This document shows, one piece after another, positions 34,649 through 43,560 of a stretch of 64,000 nt of DNA. The translations under genes and the position numbers were made by a program. Position 1 is the first letter of the stretch, and every line of letters begins with the position of its first letter. A model generated the notes under the pieces. That model did not search any database. It was not told the origin of the DNA and saw nothing but the letters and a program-made list of their open reading frames with translations. Source of the DNA: WHSW01 sp963846565 (GTDB lineage: Bacteria > Actinomycetota > Thermoleophilia > Solirubrobacterales > 70-9); contig CAWJWL010000005.1 of assembly GCA_963846565.1 (NCBI GenBank), forward strand, positions 930,001-994,000. The letters run 5' to 3'.

Positions 34649-35724
34649 GCCGCGAACCGGTCGACGATCTCGGCCCAGCGCGGCGCCAGCGCGCGGGAGA
34701 CGTAGCGCTCTCGCAGGGTCTGGCGCGTGTGCTCGTGCTCGGCTTCGGACTGCGCAACCCCGCCGGCCTCCCACCACCGCCGCAGAGCCGCCGCCAGGGC
34801 GGGGATTTCCCTCGGCACGAGTTCGAGCGCGCCCGGGAAATGCGGGGCAAGATCGTCCGCCCCGCCGCCCGGGAAGGAGATCACTTTCGCTCCGGAGGCG
34901 AGGCCTTCGAGGATCACATTCCCGAATGGCTCCGGATGAAGCGAGGGCACGACCACGAGTGCCGCCCGCGCGTATACGGGGCGTGGGTCGGGAGTGAGTC
35001 CGAGCAGGTGCCACTCGTTGGCGTCGCAGCGGGCTCGCAGCTCAGCCGCGTGGCGGTGGAACGGGCTCGGCCGATCCTCAGCGCCGAGAAAGGTCAGATC
35101 CGGGCGCTCGCCGGTGGTCGAGAAGGCAAGCTCGTACGCATCCGCGAGCGTCTGCTGACCCTTCCACGGCGACAGACGCCCGGCGAACAGGATCCCGGCG
35201 CGGCCGTCCGAGCGCTCGCCGCCGACCTCCATCCACTCGTCCTCGATCCAGTTCGGACATACGGTCAGGTCGACCTCGGAGCCACCGCAGCGACGCCACC
35301 GATCAGCAACCCCGGTCGAGACCGCGATCGCGGCGTCCGCCCGGCGGCGATGCCAGGCGACCAGTGCCCGGTGGCGGGCCCAGCCCGGCTCGAGCCACTC
35401 GCGCACGACGAGCGCACGGGGGCGGCCGTCACCCGCGCAGGTGAGCACGGCCGCGCTGTTGAAGATCGTCAGCGCACGCGGACGACGCTGCCGGCGCGGC
35501 CGATGAAGCCCCCCGATTCCACGCCGGGACGCGATCGCGACCGGCCGGGCATCGAAGGGTATCCCGGCGTCGCCCGCGAGCCTCGCGAGGCCCCCGTCCG
35601 GGCGATGGCGGGGAACGACGATGCGGACCTCGTGTTCGAGTCCGGCCAAGAGCTTCGCGAGGCGGACGGCGGAGCGATCCGATCCAAACAGCTCGCGGCT
35701 CGAGCAGACGAGTTCGATCCTCAC
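34645..35724 (-). CDS. GT4-family glycosyltransferase
   Basis: 359 residues, GTG start overlapping the upstream stop (GTGA at 35721-35724). The N-terminal half is RIELVCSSRELFGSDRSAVRLAKLL. The donor half has ILFAGRLSPWKGQQTLADAY, HLLGLTPDPRPVYARAALVVVPSLHPEPFGNVILEGLASGAKVI, with the E-x7-E pattern of retaining GT4 enzymes. It is the last gene of a four-gene operon running from 38499. It acts in the cytoplasm or at the inner membrane face, probably extending the same glycan as its operon partners. Confidence 0.9.
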   Translation of the reverse strand: MRIELVCSSRELFGSDRSAVRLAKLLAGLEHEVRIVVPRHRPDGGLARLAGDAGIPFDARPVAIASRRGIGGLHRPRRQRRPRALTIFNSAAVLTCAGDGRPRALVVREWLEPGWARHRALVAWHRRRADAAIAVSTGVADRWRRCGGSEVDLTVCPNWIEDEWMEVGGERSDGRAGILFAGRLSPWKGQQTLADAYELAFSTTGERPDLTFLGAEDRPSPFHRHAAELRARCDANEWHLLGLTPDPRPVYARAALVVVPSLHPEPFGNVILEGLASGAKVISFPGGGADDLAPHFPGALELVPREIPALAAALRRWWEAGGVAQSEAEHEHTRQTLRERYVSRALAPRWAEIVDRFAA

Positions 35725-36902
35725 GTGCGGAGCGGCGTCGGCGCCGGCTCTCTGTGGGCCTCGCTCTCGGGCTCAGGCTCCGCCACGGGCTCAGGCTTCG
35801 GTTGTCTCGGTGCCTTGAGCAGAGTCAGGTAGCTGTCGCAGACGTCGCCCCATCTGTACTCCCTGGCGATCCGGTCCTGTCCGAGCGAGGAGAGACGCTC
35901 GCGCAGTGCGGGCACGTCCAGCAGGCGCAGCAGCTGCTCGGCGAGTGAATCGACATCCTCGTAGTAGACGTCCTCCGCACCGCCGATCACCTCGCGGGTG
36001 AAGGGGCAGTCGAAAGCGAGAGCGGGCGCCCCGGCACCGAGCGCCTGGAGCAGAGATGGGTTGGTCCCTCCGACCGAATGGCCGTGGACGTAGACGAGGC
36101 AGTGCCGGAAGAGCTGCGCGAGTCGCCGCTGATTGCGCACCTGGCCCAGGTGGATCAGATCGTCTCGCTCCTCGGCCCTGGCACGGATCTCGCGGTCGAG
36201 CCTGGAGCCGAACCCCGAGCCGACGATGACGTGCGGAAGCCGCAGGTTCTGCGGGAGGCGGTCGAGAGCATCCAGGGTGAGCGTGACGTTGTTCTCCGGA
36301 ACCAGTCGCGCGACGGTGAGCGTGTACTCGCCAGGTCGCAGACCGATCTCCGCGAGCTCGTCGTCGGCGTCGTCGGTGTAGACGTTCGCGCCATAGGGGA
36401 TGTACTCCGGTCGGACACCGAAACGCTCCTCCCAGACGTCGGCGATCGCGTGCGAGTCGGCGACGAGCGTGTCCGCGTAGCGGGCGGAAAGCGCGGCCCC
36501 GGCCTTGAACACCCGCTGCCCGAGCCGGCTCCACTTTCCCCGCTCCCACTCGAGCCCGTCGACGTTGACCACCGTCGGGATCCGAGCGTTGCGGACGAGG
36601 GGCAAGAAGAAGCCGTTCGCGAGGTTCACGACCAGCGACGAGTCGACCTCCGCCGAACGCGCATCCCAGCACGACGTCAGCCCGTGGCTGAGGGTGGAGA
36701 CGTGGTAGTCGTCGACCCCCGGCGTGTGCCGGCACTCGGCGCCGTCGACGGACCAGCTTCGGGCGCCGTTGGGGCTCTCTCGGCAGTAGACCACGAGCTC
36801 GTGCCCGGAGTTCGCCGCCCGCGGGACAAACTCGCGGACGAACGTCTCGTAGCCCCCGTAGACGCTCGGGTAGCCCCTGCTGCCGATGACCGCGAACCTC
36901 AT
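35721..36902 (-). CDS. Glycosyltransferase with DUF1972 N-terminus (rhamnosyltransferase-like)
   Basis: 393 residues from ATG 36902 (MRFAVIGSRGYPSVYGGYETF), a start fixed by the ATGA overlap with the upstream gene and by the exact family N-terminus. DUF1972 (about 1-180) is fused to a GT4 donor half (LTVARLVPENNVTLTLDAL, VYVHGHSVGGTNPSLLQALGAGAPALAFD). Members of this arrangement are often rhamnosyltransferases for cell-wall or exopolysaccharide chains. The C-terminal 25 residues are a Pro/Glu-rich tail. It is the third gene of the operon. Confidence 0.92.
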   Translation of the reverse strand: MRFAVIGSRGYPSVYGGYETFVREFVPRAANSGHELVVYCRESPNGARSWSVDGAECRHTPGVDDYHVSTLSHGLTSCWDARSAEVDSSLVVNLANGFFLPLVRNARIPTVVNVDGLEWERGKWSRLGQRVFKAGAALSARYADTLVADSHAIADVWEERFGVRPEYIPYGANVYTDDADDELAEIGLRPGEYTLTVARLVPENNVTLTLDALDRLPQNLRLPHVIVGSGFGSRLDREIRARAEERDDLIHLGQVRNQRRLAQLFRHCLVYVHGHSVGGTNPSLLQALGAGAPALAFDCPFTREVIGGAEDVYYEDVDSLAEQLLRLLDVPALRERLSSLGQDRIAREYRWGDVCDSYLTLLKAPRQPKPEPVAEPEPESEAHREPAPTPLRT

Positions 36903-37840
36903 CGGGATTGGCCGCCCGGCCTCAAAAGCGCCCATGCGGCGGCCCGGCTCGGCCGATTTCCCGAAACGGCCAAGCGCAGCTCACGCAGCAGGGATGCGAA
37001 GTGAAAGCCGACGCCTCTCGTCCTCCCGTGGCGGCGCCGGTACAGCACCACCTTGTTGCGTACCAACAGCGTCCAGAGCGCAGGGTTGCGGCGCGACTCC
37101 CCGCCGAGATGGGTTACGACCGCGGCCGGCTCGAGGCACGTCAGATATCCGCGATCGCGGGCGCGAAGCGCGAACTCGGCGTCCTCCGAGTAGAGGAAGA
37201 ACGACTCGTCCCAGGGGCCGCACGCGTCGACGCACTCGGCGGAGATCATCAGGGCCGCCCCCGAGATCCAGTCCGCGACGGTCGGCCGCGCATAGGCCGC
37301 CGGGTCGAGAATCGCCTCACCCCAGCCACGGAGGCCGGCGCGGCGGACGCCGATGAAGGTCTCCGCGAGAGCCCGTCTGATCGTCGGCTCACGTCGAAGT
37401 GAGGGCAGCCGCTGGCCATCCCGGTCGACCTGCACGGGCGCAACCACCCCGAATTTTGCCTCGCAATCGCTCGCATCTTGGACGTCCCCCTTACTTCCGG
37501 CTCCACCCAGCCGCGTTTGCAGGCTATAACCAACGCCCTCTGCGAGTCTAGTGTCAGGATTGAGCACGAGCAAATCGCGCTGCCGGCCCGCCCCCTGGAG
37601 ACCGCGGTTGACGGCCGCGGCAAACCCCGGGTTGCCGCCCATCTCGACGACGCGCGCGCGATCGTCACGGCTGACCAGCGCGACCGTGCCGTCCGTGGAG
37701 GCGTTGTCGACAACGACCAGGTCCCACTCGCAGCCGCTCAGCCCCCGCTCGAGCGACTCGAGTAGCCCCGCGATCACGTCCTCGCTGTCTCGGGTGACGA
37801 CGACGACGCGAATCGGGCGGCGCTCGGCCAACCCGATCAC
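36899..37840 (-). CDS. Family 2 glycosyltransferase (rhamnosyltransferase-like)
   Basis: 313 residues, GTG start overlapping the methyltransferase stop. Motifs are IRVVVVTRDSED, VVVDNASTDGT, NPGFAAAVNRG, VLNPDTRLAEG and the acceptor-side FFLYSEDAEFALRARDRG, with a basic C-terminus. Between NPDTRL and GVVAPVQ the protein carries a sequence of about 30 residues (including GGAGSKGDVQD) with no resemblance to relatives. The DNA there (about 37440-37560) is visibly less GC-rich than its surroundings. This may be a local insertion or a fast-changing loop. It is the second gene of the operon. Confidence 0.88.
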   Translation of the reverse strand: MIGLAERRPIRVVVVTRDSEDVIAGLLESLERGLSGCEWDLVVVDNASTDGTVALVSRDDRARVVEMGGNPGFAAAVNRGLQGAGRQRDLLVLNPDTRLAEGVGYSLQTRLGGAGSKGDVQDASDCEAKFGVVAPVQVDRDGQRLPSLRREPTIRRALAETFIGVRRAGLRGWGEAILDPAAYARPTVADWISGAALMISAECVDACGPWDESFFLYSEDAEFALRARDRGYLTCLEPAAVVTHLGGESRRNPALWTLLVRNKVVLYRRRHGRTRGVGFHFASLLRELRLAVSGNRPSRAAAWALLRPGGQSR

Positions 37841-38499
37841 CAGCCGCCGTAGGCGATCAGCGACTTGGTCAACCCGAGGACGCGCTCGCGGAAGAGCTCA
37901 GCGCCGGGAAAGAGCTCCTGCAGCTCGCGCGAAGCGAGCAGGCGGATCTCGGTTACGGCGCTCCGGGCCGCGACCGGATCAGGGATCGCGTCGTGATGAC
38001 CGAGCGCGAAGCGACGGACCAGGGCGACCCGGCCGCCAACTGGCAGGAACTGGAACCCCGGGAAGAGAAAGTGCGGCTCGAGCGGGAAGTACCGGTTCGG
38101 CGTCTGCACGAAGTAGCGTTGACCGACGCGGCGCACCTCGGACGCCATCAGCTCCTGATTGTGCCGCGTTTCGAGGTGCTCGATCACCGAGTTCGAGAAG
38201 ACGACGTCGAACGAGTCGTCCCCGAACCGCGAGAGGTCGCGCGCGTCGCCGGTCACCGACCGAAGCTTCGGCCCGGCGGCGTCCTGCACCGAAACGTTGA
38301 GGACCAGGACCTCGATCCCGTCGCGTTCGCGCAACCCCATCTGGCGCCAGAAGTCCACCGTCCCGCCAACGTCGAGCACCCGAACCGGGGTGGGCAGGCG
38401 GTCCACCAGATCCCAGAAGACTCGCATCCGCTTGCGACGAAGTCGGTTCGCAAGCGAGTCGTCTCGGCGGTTGTCGGCGGGGCGGGAGAGGCGGTCCAT
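37837..38499 (-). CDS. Class I SAM-dependent methyltransferase
   Basis: 220 residues. The cofactor motif is VRVLDVGGTVDFW, followed by VTGDARDLS and the post-motif FDVVFSNSVIEHLETRHNQELMASEV, typical of methyltransferases of the UbiE/type-11 group. It leads the four-gene glycan operon (38499 to 34645), in which all three junctions are 4-nt overlaps. A sugar hydroxyl or a lipid-linked sugar is a likely acceptor. The ATG at 38499 is 40 nt from the divergent ECF sigma factor. Confidence 0.9.
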   Translation of the reverse strand: MDRLSRPADNRRDDSLANRLRRKRMRVFWDLVDRLPTPVRVLDVGGTVDFWRQMGLRERDGIEVLVLNVSVQDAAGPKLRSVTGDARDLSRFGDDSFDVVFSNSVIEHLETRHNQELMASEVRRVGQRYFVQTPNRYFPLEPHFLFPGFQFLPVGGRVALVRRFALGHHDAIPDPVAARSAVTEIRLLASRELQELFPGAELFRERVLGLTKSLIAYGGW

Positions 38500-38525
38500 C
38501 GGACACGGGATCCTCGCAAGGCTTC

Positions 38526-38531
38526 TAGGAT
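38526..38531 (+). promoter_or_regulatory. -10 box for ECF sigma factor
   Basis: TAGGAT lies 7 nt before the GTG at 38539, consistent with a leaderless start within the 39-nt divergent gap to the methyltransferase operon. Confidence 0.4.
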
Positions 38532-38538
38532 CGCGCAG

Positions 38539-39111
38539 GTGTCAGAGGGGCGCGAGAGCTTTGCCGACGTCTACGACGAGCACATCTGGGGTGTGTACGG
38601 CTTCTTCGGGTACCGGGTGCGAAGCCGGGAGGAGGCAGAGGATCTCACTCAAGCCACCTTCGAGCGCGCACTGAAGGCGTGGGACCGCTTCGACCCGAGC
38701 CGGGCGAGCGCTCGGACCTGGTTGCTGGCGATCGCGGGGAACCTGCTGATCGACCACTACCGGCGTGATCGCTCATCGAGCCACGAGCCGATCGAGGACC
38801 CCGAGCAGCTCGAGGCGCACACCGGCCACGCGCCCCAGCCCGACGCGTCCCTGGGCCTCGAGCCGGAGTTGGCTGACGCGATCGCCGGCCTCAACCAGCG
38901 CGAGGGGGAGCTGATCGCCCTCCGCTACGGCGCGGACCTCACCGGTCCGGAGATCGCGGAGCTGACCGGCCTGACGCTCGCGAACGTCCAGCAGATCCTC
39001 TCCCGCACCCTGCGCAAGCTGCGCGCGCAGCTCGAGGGGCCCGGGAGTGAGGCCGCCGCCTCAGGCGGCGAGGGGCCCCGCGCCCGCGACGCCGAGAGCG
39101 GCGACGAGTAG
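38539..39111 (+). CDS. ECF-type RNA polymerase sigma factor
   Basis: 190 residues. Region 2 (about 8-75) reads FADVYDEHIWGVYGFFGYRVRSREEAEDLTQATFERALKAWDRF-type sequence with the core-binding DLTQATF and RTWLLAIAGNLLIDHYRR. Region 4 (about 120-165) has LNQREGELIALRYGADLTGPEIAELTGLTLANVQQILSRTLRKLR. The acidic linker contains HEPIEDPEQLEAH. Its C-terminal 17 codons overlap the 3' end of the convergent small membrane protein gene, which may be its anti-sigma factor. Neighbouring surface-glycan genes are plausible targets. Confidence 0.93.
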   Translation: MSEGRESFADVYDEHIWGVYGFFGYRVRSREEAEDLTQATFERALKAWDRFDPSRASARTWLLAIAGNLLIDHYRRDRSSSHEPIEDPEQLEAHTGHAPQPDASLGLEPELADAIAGLNQREGELIALRYGADLTGPEIAELTGLTLANVQQILSRTLRKLRAQLEGPGSEAAASGGEGPRARDAESGDE

Positions 39112-39303
39112 CAGCGCGAACCCGGAACCGGCGTAGGCGGCGACCATCAGCCGCAGGCGGGCCGGCCTCGCCGTGCGTGTATTGAGGCCCGCGAGGAGGT
39201 GCGTTCGAAGGTGCGAACGGAAGCCCGCGGAAGGAAGCGCGCGGCTCTCCAGCAGCCGCCGTTCGAGTTCGGTCGTCGCGGGCTCGTGTTCTTCGGTGCT
39301 CAT
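39061..39303 (-). CDS. Small single-span membrane protein, possible anti-sigma factor
   Basis: 80 residues: an acidic/basic cytoplasmic part (STEEHEPATTELERRLLESRALPSAG-type) and one C-terminal membrane segment (LMVAAYAGSGFALLLVAALG). The start ATG directly follows the stop of the O-antigen-ligase-like gene. The last 51 nt overlap the convergent ECF sigma gene. Size, one membrane segment and position fit a minimal anti-sigma factor, but there is no zinc-binding HxxxCxxC motif. I therefore call the function unknown. Confidence 0.6.
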   Translation of the reverse strand: MSTEEHEPATTELERRLLESRALPSAGFRSHLRTHLLAGLNTRTARPARLRLMVAAYAGSGFALLLVAALGVAGAGPLAA

Positions 39304-41289
39304 CTAGCCCCCCTGGAAAAGAGCGGATCGTGGATTGAGGCGTCGCGCCTCCTGATAGGCGGCGATCGATTCGTCGACGGCGCCTCGCCGGGCCTCGAGC
39401 CGCGAGAGGACCAGCCAGGTCGCCCAGTTGGTCGGCTCGTCCAGGGTCGCCTGCCGCGCCGACGCGGCGGCGGCGTCGAGGTCGCCCGAGAGCTCGAGGA
39501 CGAGCGCCTCCTGCAGCCGCGGCGTCGCGGCGTAGGACTGAATCTCGGTTGCGGTTCTGGCGTCCTCGAGCGCGACCGGCAGCTGAGCACGCTCGACCGC
39601 GTTCTGGCTCGCCCGCACCGCGTTCGTCGTCGCCAGTGGGATCGCGATCACCACCATTGCGGCGATCGCGAGGACGATGAGCGCGATACGCGGGCCGGGC
39701 GCCGCCGCCGGCTCCTCCGCCTCGACCCCCTCGCGTCTCGCGCCGAGCGCGGCCGCGGCAAGCAGCAGGAAGGCCACCGGCACGACGGTGAGTTCCCAGG
39801 TCCAGTCGACGGCGACGCTGATCGTGAAGGCGACGGTGCTGGCGGCGATCGCGCCGAAGAGGGGACGCAGGTCCGGTCGCGCGCGCACCGCCCGGCTGAC
39901 GGCGGTGGCGACGATCACCAGCAGCCCGCCGCCGATCAGGAGCAAGCCGACGACGCCGAGCTCGGCGAGCGTCTCGAAGAAGAGGGAATGCGCGTCGCGG
40001 ACGAATCCGGGGCGATCGCCTTCTCGCGCATAGAAGAGCTCGTAGCCGCCCGCCCCGATCCCGGTCAGCGGCTCGGTCGAGCTGGCCTCGAACGCCCCGT
40101 CCCAGAGCTGGTAGCGGCCGTTCCCGCTGGCGCTGTCGAAGCGCGCGGAGCCGGCGTCCTCGGCGACCGTCGGGTTCTTGAACTCCTCCCAGCGATCGGA
40201 GAGCTCGCCGGGCACTCCCGCGGCGAGCGCGAGGGCGGTGACCGCGACCAGGCCGGCGACCGTGAAGCCGAGTGTCGCTCGCCGTGACGGGCTCGCGATC
40301 CGCGGCCCGAGCTCGTAGCGGTCGGCAAGGCCGACCGCGGCCTGGACCAGGCCGACCCCGGCGCAGATCACGAGCATGACCGCGAACATCTCGTCGCCCT
40401 GTTGGGCGGCCGCGGCGGTGCCGACGGCATCGGTGAGTCCCTCGCGCTGGCTCGCGGCGGCGACCGCGAGGGCCGATCCGACCCCGACGTTGAGCACGGT
40501 GGGGACGAGCGAGAGGCGCCGCGGGTGCAAGGCCACGAGGACCACCGCCGCCGCGAGGAACGCGCCGGCGCCGGCCCGCGAGAGGGTGAAGAAGATCGCG
40601 ACGGACATCGCGGGAACCACGGCGGCGGCGAGGGCGCGGGCGACCAGGTGCCGGGCGCCCCAGGCGAAGTAGATGACCGGCGGCATGCCGATCGCGATCA
40701 GCGCCGCGAGCCCGTTCCAGTAGTTGAGCGGGTAGTTGAGGCGGTTGCGCGCCTCCTCGATCGCTGCCGCCGCTTCATCGGTCGGGAACCACGCCGGGTG
40801 GAGTCTCGACGCGAGCGCGAGGAGCGAGACGACCGCGATCGCCGCCGCGACACCGCCAAGCGTGCGCCGCAGCCCGTCACGCCCTTGCGCGGCGAGCGCG
40901 AGAGCGAAGATCCCGGCGTAGCTCGCGAGCCGGGCGAGCTCCGCCGCGCTGCGCTCGGCCGACTCGGACCACCCGATCGACAGCCCGGCCCAGATCGCGA
41001 ACGCCGCGATCAGGCCGAGGGCGCCCCACGCCGCCCGGCTCAGCCTGGCGGCGGGCAAGACGCCCACGGCCGCCCCGACCAGGACGATCCACCAGACCGC
41101 GATACCGACCTCGCCGCGGACGACCGCGTCGTAGCCGCCACCCTCGAGCGCCAGATAGAGGACGAGGAGGAACGGAAGGGCGTAGCCGGCGACCACCGGT
41201 GCGACGCGGCGAATTGTCGCCAACGGCCGGGCGCCGTCCCTGCCGGCGCTGCGTGCGCCTAGCGCATCCCCTCGAGCGAGCTCACTCAT
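39304..41289 (-). CDS. O-antigen ligase-like membrane protein with C-terminal TPR region
   Basis: 661 residues from ATG 41289 (MSELARGD), with about 12 hydrophobic segments. The long periplasmic-type loop contains NGRYQLWDGAFEASSTEPLTGIGAGGYELFYA-like sequence and ends DAHSLFFETLAELGVVG, the Wzy_C/O-antigen-ligase signature (Arg and His of the active loop). Residues of about 570-660 form helical TPR-like repeats (LDAAAASARQATLDEPTNWATWLVLSRLEA). The family ligates or polymerises lipid-linked glycans outside the membrane. The Gram-positive context argues for attachment of a surface polysaccharide or for protein glycosylation rather than LPS. Confidence 0.88.
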   Translation of the reverse strand: MSELARGDALGARSAGRDGARPLATIRRVAPVVAGYALPFLLVLYLALEGGGYDAVVRGEVGIAVWWIVLVGAAVGVLPAARLSRAAWGALGLIAAFAIWAGLSIGWSESAERSAAELARLASYAGIFALALAAQGRDGLRRTLGGVAAAIAVVSLLALASRLHPAWFPTDEAAAAIEEARNRLNYPLNYWNGLAALIAIGMPPVIYFAWGARHLVARALAAAVVPAMSVAIFFTLSRAGAGAFLAAAVVLVALHPRRLSLVPTVLNVGVGSALAVAAASQREGLTDAVGTAAAAQQGDEMFAVMLVICAGVGLVQAAVGLADRYELGPRIASPSRRATLGFTVAGLVAVTALALAAGVPGELSDRWEEFKNPTVAEDAGSARFDSASGNGRYQLWDGAFEASSTEPLTGIGAGGYELFYAREGDRPGFVRDAHSLFFETLAELGVVGLLLIGGGLLVIVATAVSRAVRARPDLRPLFGAIAASTVAFTISVAVDWTWELTVVPVAFLLLAAAALGARREGVEAEEPAAAPGPRIALIVLAIAAMVVIAIPLATTNAVRASQNAVERAQLPVALEDARTATEIQSYAATPRLQEALVLELSGDLDAAAASARQATLDEPTNWATWLVLSRLEARRGAVDESIAAYQEARRLNPRSALFQGG

Positions 41290-41388
41290 GTATGCAGAGA
41301 TACGCCGAAGGACGATTGCGGCTGACGCCCGGTGCCGGCCTCTCCGTGAAGCTGTCAGCCCTCGGGCAGGCGGTCCGTAAGGAAACAC

Positions 41389-42012
41389 ATGCGCGAAATG
41401 TTCCCGCGAGCTTCGTTGACGTCCGCCATCCTGGCCGCCTTGCTGGCGCTGGTGGCGGCGCCGGTGGCCCTCGCACAAGAGAATTCCGCCGTCGACGAGT
41501 ACACCGAGAACGTCCCCGGTGCCGGGGGTGGCTCCGGTAACACCGGCCCCAGCGGGGGTGGCAGCGGCGGCGGCAGCGGCGGCGCCGGAACCCAGGCTCA
41601 GGGCGGTGGGGAGGAGCTCCCGGCCGCGGTCAATGAGCAGTTCCAGAATGCCGGCGCCGACGGCGCCGCAGCGGCGGCGCTCGCACAGGCGACCGCACCC
41701 GAGGGCACCGGCACCGACGCTGGTGGCACGGGTGGCGGCTCGCCCACCGGTGGCAGCGGGTCGAACCAGGCCGGCGGAGGCGGGTCGGGTCAAGGCTCAC
41801 AAGCGGGCGGCGCGCAAGGGATCGACGCGGAATCGCTGCCGGCGAGTGGCGACGGTGGCGTCGACGACATCCTTGGCGTCGTCACCGGCGGGTCTGCGGA
41901 CACCGGAGGAATGGGCGTGGCACTGCCCCTCATCCTCGGAGCCGCCCTTCTCGCGGGCCTGCTCGCCGTGCTCGCCCGGCGCAGGAGCCACGGGGAGCCG
42001 GACAGCCCCTGA
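41389..42012 (+). CDS. Gly-rich secreted protein with C-terminal membrane anchor
   Basis: 207 residues. Signal peptide (SAILAALLALVAAPVALAQE), then a long low-complexity region of Gly, Ser, Thr and Gln (about 45-150), then a C-terminal membrane segment (VALPLILGAALLAGLLAVLARRR) followed by a short charged tail. The topology is sortase-like, but there is no LPxTG-type motif. It is preceded by AAGGA 6 nt before the ATG. It is divergent from the ligase-like gene, 99 nt away. It is probably a cell-surface stalk or linker. Confidence 0.8.
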   Translation: MREMFPRASLTSAILAALLALVAAPVALAQENSAVDEYTENVPGAGGGSGNTGPSGGGSGGGSGGAGTQAQGGGEELPAAVNEQFQNAGADGAAAAALAQATAPEGTGTDAGGTGGGSPTGGSGSNQAGGGGSGQGSQAGGAQGIDAESLPASGDGGVDDILGVVTGGSADTGGMGVALPLILGAALLAGLLAVLARRRSHGEPDSP

Positions 42013-42068
42013 GCGAGCGCCGGCCCACCAGCCGGCCTCCACGAGCGCATAGCCGACCGGGCGGGCCG

Positions 42069-42074
42069 TACTGT
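42069..42074 (+). promoter_or_regulatory. -10 box for GT2 at 42085
   Basis: TACTGT lies 10 nt before the ATG at 42085, with no ribosome binding site between them. Confidence 0.35.
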
Positions 42075-42084
42075 TCGCCCTGCG

Positions 42085-43554
42085 ATGCTCAGCTCGCCGG
42101 TCGAATCACCGCGGGATGACGACGTCGATTCCCTCGATGCGTGTCTCGACTTGCCGCTGCCGCTCAAGGTCGAGACCGGCCGCGGCTCCGCGCTCGCGAT
42201 CTTCGGGGCCTGTTCGCATCCGACCCTCGCGATCGACGACCTTCGAGTTTCCCTCGCCGGCGTGAGCGTCCCGGCGCTTGCGTCGAACATCCCTCGCCCT
42301 CGGGGGCAGAACGGCGGCGGTTTCTGGGCCGTCGTTCCGATTCGCGAGCGCCTCGCGCCCGAGTCGGCCGAGGTGGTCGTCGAGGCATCGCTGGCGGACG
42401 GGTCGGCGGCGCGGGCGACGCTCGGATCGGTCGCGCTCGAGCCCGGTCCACCGCCGGCCAAGCCCGCGAGCGGGGACCGAGTCGCGATCTGCATGGCGAC
42501 GTTCGAAGCCCCGGCCGCGCTCTTTCGCCGCCAGGTCGACTCGATCCGAGCCCAGACCCACCACAACTGGACCTGCGTCATCAGCGATGACGGCTCCAGC
42601 CCCGAGACGCTCGCGCGCATGCGCGCGGTGCTCGGCGACGACCAGCGCTTCGAGGTCTTCGAGAACGACCAGCGCCTTGGCGTTCTCGGCAACTTCGAGC
42701 GCGCTCTGCGGCTCGCCCCGGAGGACGCCCCCTGGGTCGCGCTCGCCGACCAGGACGACTTCTGGCGACCCGAGAAGCTCGAGGCGTTGCTGAGCGCGAT
42801 CGGTGACGCGTCGCTCGTCTACAGCGACGCGCGCGTCGTCGACATCGACGGAACGGTGGTTTCGCCCACGTACTGGAGCGAGCGCCGCAACAACCACACG
42901 AACCTGGCGTCGCTCGTGCTCACGAACTCAGTCTCCGGGGCGGCGTCGCTCTTCAAACGCTCGCTCCTCGATCTGGTCCTGCCGTTCCCCCCCGCAACGC
43001 ATCGCGGGCTCTTCCACGATCACTGGATCGCCCAGGTGGCCCTCACCACGGGAACGATCGCGTACGTCGATGCGCCGCTTTACGACTACATCCAGCACGA
43101 CGCCGCCGTGCTCGGCCATGAGCGGGCCAACGCCTGGCTCCAGCCTCGCCCGCGGCTCCGTGCCCGCATGTCGGTGTTCCGGCGCGACCCCCAGTATTTC
43201 TACGAGCACTGGCGTACGACGTACTTCCAGGAGCATCTGCGGGTGCTGCTCTGCGCCGAGGTTCTCGCCGCTCGGTGCGGCCCGCTCGCGGGCCCGCAGG
43301 AGCGGCGATCGCTCAATCTCCTGCGACAGGGCGACGCCTCGCCGGCCCGCGCCGGATGGCTCATCCTCCGCTGCGCCCGCACGCTGGTTCGAAACGAGAC
43401 ACTCGGCGCAGAGGGGAGAATGCTTCGGGCGCTTGCCTGGCGGTACACGCTGCAGTACCTGACGCCCCGCCGCCATCGCGCGGCCCGGTGGCTCCCCCGG
43501 GATGGAGCGCCCTCGCCGCCCGAGCTTGGCAGCGTCGAGCGTCGCCCTGCTTAG
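42085..43554 (+). CDS. GT2 glycosyltransferase with N-terminal beta-sandwich domain
   Basis: 489 residues. Residues of about 20-125 are a beta-rich module (FGACSHPTLAIDDLRVSLAGVSVPAL). Residues of about 130-340 are a GT-A domain: RVAICMATFEAPAALFRRQVDSI, CVISDDGSS, GNFERALRLAP and the metal-binding VALADQDDFWRPEKLE, with the acceptor-side HDHWIAQVAL. The C-terminal part is helical and basic. Other enzymes in this window, at 59000 and 61564, also carry beta-sandwich modules ahead of the catalytic domain. It may position the enzyme on its growing polymer, which is inference. Confidence 0.88.
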   Translation: MLSSPVESPRDDDVDSLDACLDLPLPLKVETGRGSALAIFGACSHPTLAIDDLRVSLAGVSVPALASNIPRPRGQNGGGFWAVVPIRERLAPESAEVVVEASLADGSAARATLGSVALEPGPPPAKPASGDRVAICMATFEAPAALFRRQVDSIRAQTHHNWTCVISDDGSSPETLARMRAVLGDDQRFEVFENDQRLGVLGNFERALRLAPEDAPWVALADQDDFWRPEKLEALLSAIGDASLVYSDARVVDIDGTVVSPTYWSERRNNHTNLASLVLTNSVSGAASLFKRSLLDLVLPFPPATHRGLFHDHWIAQVALTTGTIAYVDAPLYDYIQHDAAVLGHERANAWLQPRPRLRARMSVFRRDPQYFYEHWRTTYFQEHLRVLLCAEVLAARCGPLAGPQERRSLNLLRQGDASPARAGWLILRCARTLVRNETLGAEGRMLRALAWRYTLQYLTPRRHRAARWLPRDGAPSPPELGSVERRPA

Positions 43555-43560
43555 AACGCC

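Noticed and set aside
33530..35014. Open frame of 494 codons on the minus strand
   Set aside because: Antisense to the GT4-like gene at 33539 and in another frame of the GT4 at 34645; no motifs.
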